Shown: piece after piece, positions 1 through 9,579 of the stretch
Position numbering within the stretch: the first letter of the stretch is position 1
Layout: each line of letters begins with the position of its first letter
Translations under genes and position numbers: made by a program
The notes under the pieces: generated by a model
Databases searched by the model: none
The model's input: the letters and a program-made list of their open reading frames with translations, nothing else
Told to the model about the DNA's origin: nothing
From: Zygnema cylindricum
Lineage: Eukaryota > Streptophyta > Zygnematophyceae > Zygnematales > Zygnemataceae
Assembly: GCA_037447655.1 (NCBI GenBank)
Contig: JBBHKE010002014.1
Location: forward strand, 1-56,494
Direction: 5' to 3'
Length of the DNA stretch: 56,494 nucleotides

Positions 1-698
1 CCTGACCACTGTGTTCCATTTCTATGAACTATCAGCCATTTCCTGTACTCGGTACACTATGTTCTCGTACTCATCTGGTAACTTCATGATAAGGGTGTTA
101 ACTTTCATTTTTATTGTACCTGTCCACCTGGCACTTTCCATCTCCATATTCAAACAAGAAATATCATTACAGTAATCTAACATCTTTCCTCCTTTGTAAG
201 TGTAACTCACTAACTTTTGCTCAGCCAACGGGAGCTTCTGAATAGTTCCAGTTTATAAATCTCCACCAAACTCACCCAGAACCCCTCGACCTTGTAAATG
301 TGAAGATGAGGAGTGGCCAAAGGTTGAGTGAGGTGCCACATAATGAAGTTCTTGGAGACCATATTTACATCCTCCCACATTTGAGTATTGTTCTCTGCAG
401 TCTTCACGGTCGATGCTATCGGGATTGTGGCAATAGGAGTGAGGGGTGTCTCCTTCCCTTTCCCCTTTTCGAACACACTGCTGTCCCCATCATCTGCCTC
501 TTCCGTAGAGGCAGCCGTTGCAATAGGAAACATTACTCCTCCAAATCCTGGTGAAGTTCCCGAAGGTGGATGTTTCACTTCTCTACTGACGATACCCAAG
601 TATCATTTTTCGCACAAAGCTCTCATCATCATGGCTTCCCTATAGATGAACCTAGATCCATTGAAGGTGGGAACCTTAGAGGGTGGGCCCATAACTTT
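1..698 (-). pseudogene. Copia element B: 5' part of gag (truncated by window edge)
   Basis: Read right to left, this is the start of a Ty1/Copia gag polyprotein, the capsid precursor of an LTR retrotransposon. The start codon lies at about 693-691 and the first residues (MGPPSKVPTFNG) match those of element C at 9569. Further shared blocks are PPGFGG, HLTQ and KLPDEY-NIVYRVQ. The frame is broken more than once, so the blocks sit in different frames (about 599-210 and 228-22). The zinc knuckle and everything downstream lie beyond the left edge. It follows directly on the LTR at 699-1702, so it belongs to the same insertion. The family call rests on comparison with C inside this window and is firm. 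The copy is clearly inactive. Confidence 0.8.
682..695 (-). other. Primer-binding site of element B
   Basis: On the minus strand this reads GTTATGGGCCCACC and begins three bases after the apparent LTR end. It matches the anticodon arm of plant initiator tRNA-Met (from memory) rather than the tRNA 3' end. The ATG within it is also the gag start codon. Element C has the same arrangement. Confidence 0.65.
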
Positions 699-1702
699 TG
701 ATTCTCAGTCCTGCATTGGACCACAGAATACAAGAAGCCTCTAGATAGTATTTAACTTACCCACTTCAAGCCACAACCACTGCTGTCTAGGAAAGAAAAA
801 TGATAGTTTGACTGCACCCCTATCCAGCCTGGACTCCCCTGAGTCCGTAGCAAAAAGAATCACTGAAAAGGGCCAACCAGCCGATTAGTTAACAGTCGAC
901 AAAAATGCAAAGTTTATATAAACTCTCAAAAGGAGAGAGGTACCTATCTACCAAATTCTCTAAGTCCTAAATCCCTCTCACAACCCCTATCTATTGAAGT
1001 ACGAACTAATCAGATCAATGTAGGGTACAAAAAAGTACTTTGGTCGATGTACTTTTTGTACGGCCTATGTACGGCAAAGCCATTAAGTGGACGTGTGTCC
1101 ACTTTTAACTTGTTGTTATGTTAGTCAGAATTCCTGCGACCAAATGTCATCCCTCCGCGTGGCGCCACGTCATGCCACGTCCATAAACGCTAAAAGGACC
1201 ATTCCGCGATCTCGGGAGTGATATACACCGTCGGATTAAATCTGACATTAAATGTCCGCCGTTAAAACAAATATCCGATTCATTTGTTTTCGTGCGAGAT
1301 AATGTTCGCACTATATAATACTTGGTTCTATGTTCCTTCGTTCGTCGTTCCATTAATCGAATTCATAACGTAACACTGTTTGAATATATATCAAATCTAG
1401 TGTGTCCTAACGGACTTCTACGACAGACTGGCTAGAGCTAACGGCTACGCCGCGCACTGCCGGTCGGAGGTTCGAGTCCTACCGGACTCAACCTTTTGTT
1501 AAGAGTGACATTAGTCACTTTTTAGCCCTGCCAGCTTAAGCTAGGACAGCCATGGCTCAGCCACCCTTTCTATCCCTCAGTGACTACGACAAGTATGGTG
1601 GGTAGAGAGAGGAGGTGGAGACAGGCTAACCGCCTTTTTCCTTCTTCTATTTGTACTAAATTTAGACCTAGAAAATACCATATAAAACAAATAATTTCAA
1701 CA
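699..1702 (-). repeat. 5' LTR of Copia element B
   Basis: This is a 1004-bp LTR in minus orientation, beginning TGTTG at 1702 and ending CA at 699. It is a diverged relative of the LTRs of element C. Shared blocks include TATTTTCTAGGTCT near the start, CTTGTCG-AGTCACTGAG, GAGCCATGGCT, the purine-rich tract near 940-980, and CTCAGGGGAGTC close to the end. The primer site and gag at 1-698 follow it, so it is a 5' LTR. Upstream sequence (from 1703) is the pol gene of a different Copia element, which shows that B inserted into A. An antisense tRNA-like sequence lies within it at about 1420-1495. Confidence 0.8.
1420..1495 (+). ncRNA. tRNA-like sequence (A and B box) inside the LTR, antisense
   Basis: The stretch has an A-box-like TGGCTAGAGCTAACGG at 1429-1444 and a B-box-like GGTTCGAGTCC at 1469-1479, spaced as in tRNA genes. 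The T-stem is imperfect and no convincing acceptor stem is seen, so it is not a functional tRNA gene. A related, more decayed version occurs at the matching antisense place in both LTRs of element C. Confidence 0.45.
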
Positions 1703-4700
1703 CCCCGCAAAAGTACATCATGACTTGCGGCTTTCGTCAGAATATTCGCGGCTTCCTCCAACGTCGAAACGTACAAAAATTCAACTTCTTTTGCGGTGAC
1801 CAAATCGCGTACGAAGTGTTACTGAATCCTAATATATTTTGTCCTTTTGTGAAAGACAAGATTCTTCACCAACGCCATCGAACTCATACTCTCAGAAAAT
1901 ATTTTCATGCATCCAATCGTATTCCCCAATTCTCCAAGTAGCCCTTTAATCCAAATCGACGCCTTAGACGTATGACACGCAGCCATGTACTCCGCTTCGG
2001 TTGAACTTAATACGACAGTTGGTTGGAGTCGCGAACTCCAAAAAAATGTCGCGCCACCAAAAACAAAAGCATATCCAGACGTTGACTTTCTTGTATCAAA
2101 ATCTCCACCTCAATCTGCGTCACAATATCCCACGTACTCCAAAGATGTCCGTCTAGATCGAAATAATAAACCAATCTTGACCGTACCTGCAAGGTAACGA
2201 AATATCCTCTTCACGGCCTCCCAATGAATCCTTTTAAGAGCTTGACAAAATCGGCTCACGACAAAAACTGCGGCTGAAATATTTGGTCGGGTGGCCACAC
2301 TGAAATACATCAATTTTCCAACGGCCTCGCAATAGGGTGTGTGGACAGTTTCTTCCTCCTCAAATTTGGGATGTTGAAGTTTGGAATCTAGTGGTGTCAA
2401 AACCGACTTAGAATCCAACATAGCAAATTTTGTTAGTACTTCTTTACAATATTGTGCTTGCAACAATTTAATATCTCCATTATCGTACCTCAAAACTTCC
2501 ACTCCAAGAATATATCATGCGTCCCCCAAATTTGTGACTTTAAAGAGTAGACGCAAGTACTCTTTCAACTCCGCAATTCGGGTCAACTTGTCACATATCA
2601 TCAAAAAGTCATCCAAGTAGACAGACAATATGATTTGATCCCCCCCCTCACCTTTTACGTAAACTCCAAAGTCAGGAACTGTTCGTACAAATCCAAATTC
2701 GGTTAGGACCTTGTGTAATCTCAAATTCCAATTTCGCGGTGCCTGTTTTAGTCCGTATAAGGACTTTCACAGCCGCCATACCTTCCCCTTCTTTGACACT
2801 ACTCCTTCCGAAACTTTCATATAAATATCCTCCTCTAAGTCACCATTGAAGAACGCCGTCTCTACGTCCATTTGGTGAATGTGCTTCTTGCCGGCAGCGG
2901 CAATAGCAATAATCATCCTCAATGAATCAAACTTAACAACCGGTGCATACGTCTCTGTATAATCTATCCCCTCCCTTTGTTGAAAGCCCTTGCAAACTAA
3001 CCGAGCCTTATGTTTTACTGCTTCCCCCGATGCACCAGTTTTGATTTTAAAAATCCATTTTGCATTAATAGCCTTTTTACCCACCGGTAGGCTTACCTCC
3101 TCAAAAGTACGGTTTTCAATAATTGATTTAAGTTCTCTTTCCCACGCCGGTTTCCAATGCTTCTCCCAATCGCATGATTTTTGTGCTTCCACATACGATT
3201 GCGGATCGCCCGGCTTATTTTCACATAATGATTGCTATAAAAGAAAATCATCCTCCCTCTCCGCCGAAATAAAATAATACGAATTCTCCACATTCCCCTT
3301 ACCCTCAAAAGAAAGACGAGTCGGTTTCTTACCCCTATTTTCTCGCATACTCCTCCTCGGCTCAAATTCTTTCTCTTCCCTCGCCGGTTCCTCCTCAATA
3401 ATATTTGGTTCACTTGATTTAAAAGACGAAGATTTCCTCGTGTTCGAAGACATTCGGGAATTTTCGCTTCGTAAATCCCCACCAATGTTACCAAAATTTA
3501 CATTCTCCTCAATTTTACATTTCACCCTCTTAACATAGGAGGTGGATTCCGGCTCAATTTCCGAATCCGAACCCTTAATGTCATTAAGATCACGGATTTC
3601 AAATTCTTCATGAAAGTCAAGATTAGAATTTTGCTTAGCCGATCGAGAGATTGTGGATAATAAGTCCTCGTGAAAATCCACATTTCTCGATTCCTCGATG
3701 ATATTTCAAATCGGATCATAAACTCGATGAAGACTCCCTTTCCCACTATATCCAACGAAATAACCACTCCAACTCCTTGATGCAGACTTACCCTTCATCT
3801 TTTGTGCTTGAATATAAACCGACGCACGGCATCCCAAAATCCGAATGTGGTGTAGGGTAGGCTTTCGCCCATACCACAACTCATACGGAGTTTTATCACC
3901 CAAAACCGATGTAATTCGCCGATTGCAAATATAATTCGCTGTTAAAATTCCATCGCCCCATAAATGAATACTCCTCCCGAATCCGTGTACCATGGATCGT
4001 ACCATTTCTTGAAGCGTACGGTTCTTTCTTTCGGCCACTCCATTGGATTCCGGTGAGTAAGATGCGATATATTGGTGAGAAATTCCCCACTCTTTGCAAT
4101 AAGGATCAAAAGCAATAAATTCCCCTCCATTGTCTGATCTAATAGATTTTAATTGTCTCTCACATTTTCTTTCGGCCATCACATGCTGTTGTCCATAGCC
4201 TATTTCAGCCATGGATTACTCACGGAAACACCCACATACTACCTCAAAACCAGTTGTGTTACAGACAACACAGATTACTCCACAATAAATAGAATCACCT
4301 CAAACTACACCAATATGCAGTATACCATATACACTGTAAACTCCCAAAGTTAGAGCGAAATCCACCAAGGCATATAGAACATATAAGGTCCAGAGTTTCC
4401 CAAAAATAGGTGACAGCTTCACAAACTAACCACTTAGACTGTTCACAGAATCTTACACAGATACTGAATTACACTGAAACTTCACACACATATAGATTCT
4501 ATATCGTAGAATAACTCCACAAAGTTTCACATGAAATCACAGAACAGAGTGATCACACCAACAGGTCAAAGATGCAGAAAACAGTTTGCTATTGCTTTGA
4601 TAAACTTGACTGCGATGCTCAAAATATTCTAAGTCCTACAAGTTATACTCACAGAGTTCACTACTGAATGTACGGAGGCATACCAGCCGTAGGGTATCTA

Positions 4701-7595
4701 CCATCTACTTAAACTATTGTTAGTATACCCGAATAGTTCGAGGTATGTCTGACCGAACAAATCTACACTAATAATTAATTAGCAAAAAGACAAACCTATG
4801 TTGTACATAATATTTACACCGATATCTCCACAATCTTCGTACGTCAAAAACCAAGCTACCACTAAGTAAATATAATTACTCACAATCTATACTAGTCATA
4901 TTACTCGCAGCTGCGTCAGTTGCTTTGTCCGTGCGGATCGTATCAGGGTAACCGCAGCTGCGTTGACTCGTCTACGTCGCAGCTGCTCCGTACTGGCGAC
5001 GCATATTCATCCAAAATAATCGCAGTTGCGTTGTCATGTTTGCGTTGCAAAAGGGCTGTACCGGCTGTTCCTGTTTCAACATTTCGTTTATTCCACATCG
5101 GATCGCTTCGCGATCCGCCGTCCTTTTGACAATGCTTCTACACGCCACTCGGTGAGTCTTTTACATCACTTAAATTATATTTGTTCGTTAGCTCCCCCAC
5201 TCCATGAATCCATTCGAATCTCCACATTAAATTCCATAGATCGCGTACGCACGAAACAAACCTTTCGGCCATCACATGCCACTCTTGAAAGCGTAAAAAT
5301 GCTTCGGATTTGTGTTTAAGTAATATTACCCATGTGAAGCGAGAGAAGTCGTCCACCACCACCATAATATATTTGTTTCCTCCAATCATCTCCAGTTTTA
5401 GGTCCCCACATAAATCAATATGCGCAAGATCAAGCGGATGCTTAGATCAATGCGTTAGATCTTTGGTCGGATGCGGCTTTCGGATTTGCCTCCCCTTACT
5501 ACATCCCTCGCACCTGTTAATTTTCTCTCTTGACGCCAAGTCCAATCCCCTTACACTTCCATTCTTAATCATGCGTCGTAAACTCCCCTCGGATATGTGA
5601 CACATACAGTGATGCCACAAAGTTAAATCGCCTTTCAATTCAAAAATTTGCGAAATAATGCCACCAGAATTTGGGTGCGCTTTCGGCCGACGCCATATTA
5701 AACGACTATGCATAAAATCCGTGACTTCTCCTTCGCCTATTTGTACACCATCCGACCGTACATTTTTTATTGTGGAGTCGCCTTACGCAAATACGCTAAC
5801 GCCTGCACATTGAATATGCGGTACGCTGAGATGGTTCATGAACCTTCATGGAAGAATAAAACATTTGTTAGTTGGGTTTGCGTCACTTTTTCCACGCCAC
5901 TTGCGTCAAAATAGGTAAGTCCAAACGTACAGTACCCACTGTACTTATTGAAATCACTTGTCCACTTGTAACAATGATTCGTTTTGGTACTGTGAGTTCG
6001 CGAAAATCATCAAATGGCGACGCGTCCGTACCTACGTGGTGTGATGCGCTTGAATCTATAATCCACTTCTTTTTATAATGCGTAGCACCTTCCAAAACAT
6101 CAAGCGAAAAGTTAAGGGCGGAAAATATTTGCGCGCCTCTGCCTCCTCTTTCAAATTGGTCGTCGCCCATAAAATGTCCTCCTCCTCTTCTATGGCGACC
6201 TTTGCGGCCAGCGCGGCCGCCAAAACGACCGCCGCGATCTCCTCTTCCACCGCCGCCTCCATTGTCGGCCTTCGAGTAACATAGGGGGCTTATATGACCC
6301 CATTTCCCGCAAAAGTGACATTGGCGCTCCTTATCAGGGCAAGAAGCCGCCATATGACCAAGTTTGCGGCATTGAAAACAGACAATATTGGTCAAATTTG
6401 GATATTCGGGCTGGGAAAGAGATCTTTCGGCCCTTTCGTTTCCTCTCCCCCCTTTTCCTCTCGGATTTCCCCCTCTTCTTCCTCCTCTTCCCCAAAAATA
6501 ATTTAGATTGGGCATTTCCGGTGTTGCCGCATTAAGGGAACCGGTCGGTTGGGTTCCCCTCGATGAGCTCGGGCAATTCGCCTTGGTCGATTTAAGGAAT
6601 GTAATGATCGAATCCAAGGTGTTCCAATCCCTCGATAAGAGTATGCCCCGTAAGTGTATCATTTTCTCCGGTAAGGCATGGGTGAAGACGGATGCCTTAT
6701 CATTCTCTTCAATAAATTTCCCCATATTTGCGAGTTGCTCGATAATGATATTAAATCTCTTTGAGGCCTCATCGATCGATTCATTTGGTTTCACTTTGAA
6801 AGATGTATAATCGATATAAATATGTTGCCCTTTGTTTTGAAGACTTTTCTCAAAATGATTTTTAAGGGCCACCTAACAATCATGGGCGAATCTTCGGGTA
6901 AGAAATAAATCATGAATAGAAGTTCTACATGATTGGAATAAACCGTCGACGGTGGAAAAGATTTTTCTTCGTCCACACCCGATAAGCTCTCTGATCCAAG
7001 CTAGGCATCTTTTCCACCCCTTTTACCACCTTCCAAAGGCGTTTTAATTTAAATTGGCCTTTGATATATTTCTTCCATGATTGATAATTCGTCCCATTGA
7101 AAATGACAATTTTTCAAGACATACATTCAACTTGCTCGTCCCCTTCACTCCAATCGTCAAGATCGGAATCGTCATCAATGGGAAGTTTCCCCTTTCGAAT
7201 CAATTTTTCATCTCCTCCTCATCTCCTTCCGTATCAACGACGTTTTGTGTCGGAATGGTATCTCCGAAAAATGGAGGTCTCGTTACACGGTTCGTCTTCG
7301 AGATCCGTTGATCAACATATCGGAAAAGACCATCCATCAGTTTTTGAAGACGAACTTCTATCGAGTCATCTTCCTCTTTCTTTTTCCCCTCATTCTCATT
7401 TTTTTGTCCGATCGGATCGATAGGAACACCCTATTCAAAAGTTTTGACGGTGAAGGCAAATGGAGTTTCTACTTCCGGATCCGACGATGATTCGGATTCG
7501 GTTCGATCTGGAGGATCCGGATCCGGAGGTCAAGGAATCATCGTAGAAGAAGAAGGCATCATAGGAGAAGGGGTTTTCTTCTTCTTTCTCCCCAT
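1703..7595 (-). pseudogene. Copia element A gag-pol (interrupted)
   Basis: This is a Ty1/Copia polyprotein gene on the minus strand, carrying gag, protease, integrase, reverse transcriptase and RNase H in that order. The start is placed at 7595-7593, just after the primer site (MGRKKKKTPSP). Gag at 6872-5883 has two CCHC zinc knuckles and glycine/arginine-rich repeats. The protease motif is DSSA instead of the usual DSGA, a likely inactivating change. The GAG-pre-integrase (WHH, CEGC) lies at about 5640-5450. Integrase is split by a 1.1-kb insertion (4187-5261) and then continues with SDNGGEF and the NGVAERKNRT block. Reverse transcriptase spans about 3190-2400 with YLDD at 2619-2608. RNase H ends at the TKAASHD block near 1730, where element B interrupts it. 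Many frame breaks and stops make it non-coding. Confidence 0.85.
4187..5261. mobile_element. 1.07-kb insertion in the integrase region of element A, flanked by 18-bp direct repeats
   Basis: The integrase reading frame is cut here. The 18-bp word CTTTCGGCCATCACATGC stands on both sides (4169-4186 and 5262-5279), and removing one copy plus the insert restores the expected junction. The insert is AT-rich and non-coding. It contains four copies of a CGCAGCTGCG-like palindrome at 4906-5030. It has no TG...CA ends matching the known LTRs, no inverted termini and no poly-A tail. It could be a fragment of another retroelement or a repair-filled insertion. An 18-bp duplication is longer than LTR elements leave and fits LINE/SINE-type or repair events better. 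Confidence 0.6.
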
Positions 7596-7640
7596 AGCAG
7601 CCAAACTAGCCACCCTTTTACACCTCAAAGGAGCACACAA

Positions 7641-7652
7641 GCTCCGATACCA
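7641..7652 (-). other. Primer-binding site of element A
   Basis: On the minus strand this reads TGGTATCGGAGC, one base from the TGGTATCAGAGC site that most plant Copia elements use to pair with the 3' end of initiator tRNA-Met. It marks the boundary between A's 5' LTR (from about 7655) and the gag leader. It differs from the primer site of B and C, so A belongs to a separate Copia family. Confidence 0.8.
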
Positions 7653-7654
7653 CT

Positions 7655-8187
7655 TGACAGGATCTTACACAAAATGCAGAGTGCAAGATTACACCAAAAG
7701 CATAAACATAATTCAGACAAGAGTGAACTGTCCACGAAAGTCAATATATTTCACGGACATTTTTCTCCCATAAAAAGGTTAAGTTTCCCTCCCACTAAGC
7801 TGCAGTATATGGTACTGCAAGTGAAGCGTCACACTATCAAACTATAAAACCAAACCAAACATAAAGTGTGCACGAAGCGCCTACCAATCAAATTACGTTT
7901 ATACGCGAAACTACGTACAACAAAAGTACTAAGCAAACGTAGAACCAAAACAAATAAAGATAAAACGAACCCACCAACCGTACACACCAAACGAAACAAA
8001 AATACCTGGTCGTCGCCAAACTAAACCTTCGCGAGACCAATGTACTACAAAACCGTACAACTAGACTTAATGACTCCAAACTAACCTGGACCACTAACTT
8101 GTCGTAAAGACCACTAACTTGAGGTAACGACAATTTAGCCGGCCGAGCGATAGACCGCGACGACTAATTACAACCTCGAACTTAACA
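7655..8187 (-). repeat. 5' LTR of element A (outer end uncertain)
   Basis: The inner end is fixed by the primer site: CA on the minus strand at 7656-7655, two bases from the PBS. The outer end is a guess at 8187, where minus-strand TGTTAAGTTCG could begin an LTR. The partner 3' LTR would lie beyond the left edge of the window, past element B, so this cannot be verified here. The sequence is not like the LTRs of B and C. Confidence 0.4.
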
Positions 8188-8354
8188 TTTACGTTAGGTA
8201 TTGTCTATTTTGTTTTGTATGTGGCGTGTCATACGATATTTTTCTGGTTAAGTTATCCATATCGCACGATGCAATGCTTTTGATCACATATCGAAAAGTG
8301 CCTGCTTATTTTGGAGCTCGAAAAGTATCATAGCGTGACATAAGATACTGTGGC
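8188..8354. other. Unassigned AT-rich sequence
   Basis: I see no gene or repeat end in this short stretch between the presumed LTR of A and the left end of a hAT-derived repeat. It could still be part of A's LTR. Confidence 0.4.
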
Positions 8355-8515
8355 CAGAGGTTGCAAAAGTCAAAATTTTAAATTACCGAAACCGACCGTT
8401 TTTTTTTTTCAAAATCTGAGTATTCGGCGCCCGACCGGGTTATGTCTCGCTCCTAAATTGTTAATTGTTAACCAAAATGCGTTTACGAAAATAAAAATTA
8501 ACCTAAACTCGATTT
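8355..8515. repeat. Left part of a hAT-derived repeat, interrupted by Copia element C
   Basis: It begins CAGAGGTTGCAAAAG, the terminal inverted repeat of the hAT element at 16696 with one change. It follows the left end of that element for 160 bp up to CTCGATTT. There element C has inserted; the matching sequence resumes after C at 14969 and runs to about 15013. The right terminus is missing, so this copy was already truncated or was later deleted. Confidence 0.75.
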
Positions 8516-9564
8516 TGTAGAAACTAATGGTTTTATTAGTATTTTCTAGGTCTGAAAAGAAATATAGAAGTCGAGGCAGTCTATCTCTAACTTCTCTCTC
8601 CAACTCTCAAACTTGTCGCAGTCACAGAGAAATTGGAGAGGAAGCTAGAGCCATGGCTACCTTGGCTATCCTGAGGTTTACGGGAATTTTATATTAGGGT
8701 TTATATATTTAATTAAAATGTATGTGCCGGCGGCAGGATTTGATCCTTGTACCTGCCGGCCAGCAGACACAAAGTAGCCGGTAGCCTTAGCCTTTTCGTC
8801 TAGCGGTAGTGTTACCTAGCATATAGTTTGATAATTATTTACATATGTATACAAGCGATAAACCATTTAACTAGAATTAATTACGGGATACATAGATCCA
8901 GTAATATATAATGTACGACTTACGGTACGGACAAAAATCAGTACCGCGCATTTGTTTCGTAAATGAAACAAATACCGCGCATGTATTTATTACGGCTACG
9001 ATTAAAGCCGAATTTAATCGGACGGCCGCGATTAGCGCCGAGATCGCGGAGGAAGATTTCGGCGGTTTGTGGCCATCGCCACATCGGATGACGCGTGGCA
9101 AAATTCCGTTGGATTGTGGAAACTCCGGAGATTATGGCACCGAATCCGGATTTGACATGTGTCGACATTTTGGCCATGTCGTACAATGTCCGTACATAAA
9201 GTACACCGGCAGCTGTACTTTTGCGTACAGAACTCAATTCTGATTGGTTCCGTACATCAGTAGATAGAGTCTGTGAGAGAGATAGGACTTAGAAAAATTA
9301 GAAGATAGGACCCCCTCTCCCAGAGAGCTTCTGTACAAAAGGTCAACTTTGACCCTCCATAACTTACTGCTCAGGGGAGCAAATTCAGAGATTCTTTTTG
9401 CTATCGACTCAGGGGAGTCTTGTCTTCACAGGGGTGAAGTTGGTCAGAGTTTTTGTCTGCCAGGGTGGCAGTTATTTTTGCTTAAACACAAAGGGGTCAG
9501 GATTATCCTAGAGGCTTCTTGGAAGCTGTCAACTCTGAGGACTTATGGAGGTCTCAGAGTTTCA
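8516..9564 (+). repeat. 5' LTR of element C
   Basis: 1049 bp, TG...CA. It is near-identical to the 3' LTR at 13916-14963. Most differences fall between about 8600 and 8890. It should hold the promoter and the transcription start of the element. A decayed antisense tRNA-like block lies at about 8736-8808. Confidence 0.95.
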
Positions 9565-9579
9565 GGTTATGGGCCCACC
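9565..9579 (+). other. Primer-binding site of element C overlapping the gag start codon
   Basis: GGTTATGGGCCCACC directly follows the LTR. By memory it is the perfect complement of the anticodon arm of plant initiator tRNA-Met (GGUGGGCCCAUAACC). This implies priming by a half tRNA, as known for Drosophila copia and Volvox Osser. The ATG at 9569 inside it opens the gag frame, so the start codon pairs with the tRNA's CAU anticodon. Confidence 0.75.

Noticed and set aside
1703-1708. GCGGGG next to LTR B as the polypurine tract of element A
   Set aside because: The LTR at 699-1702 belongs to the B/C family and is followed by B's primer site and gag. A's 5' LTR is unrelated to it, so nesting explains the join better.
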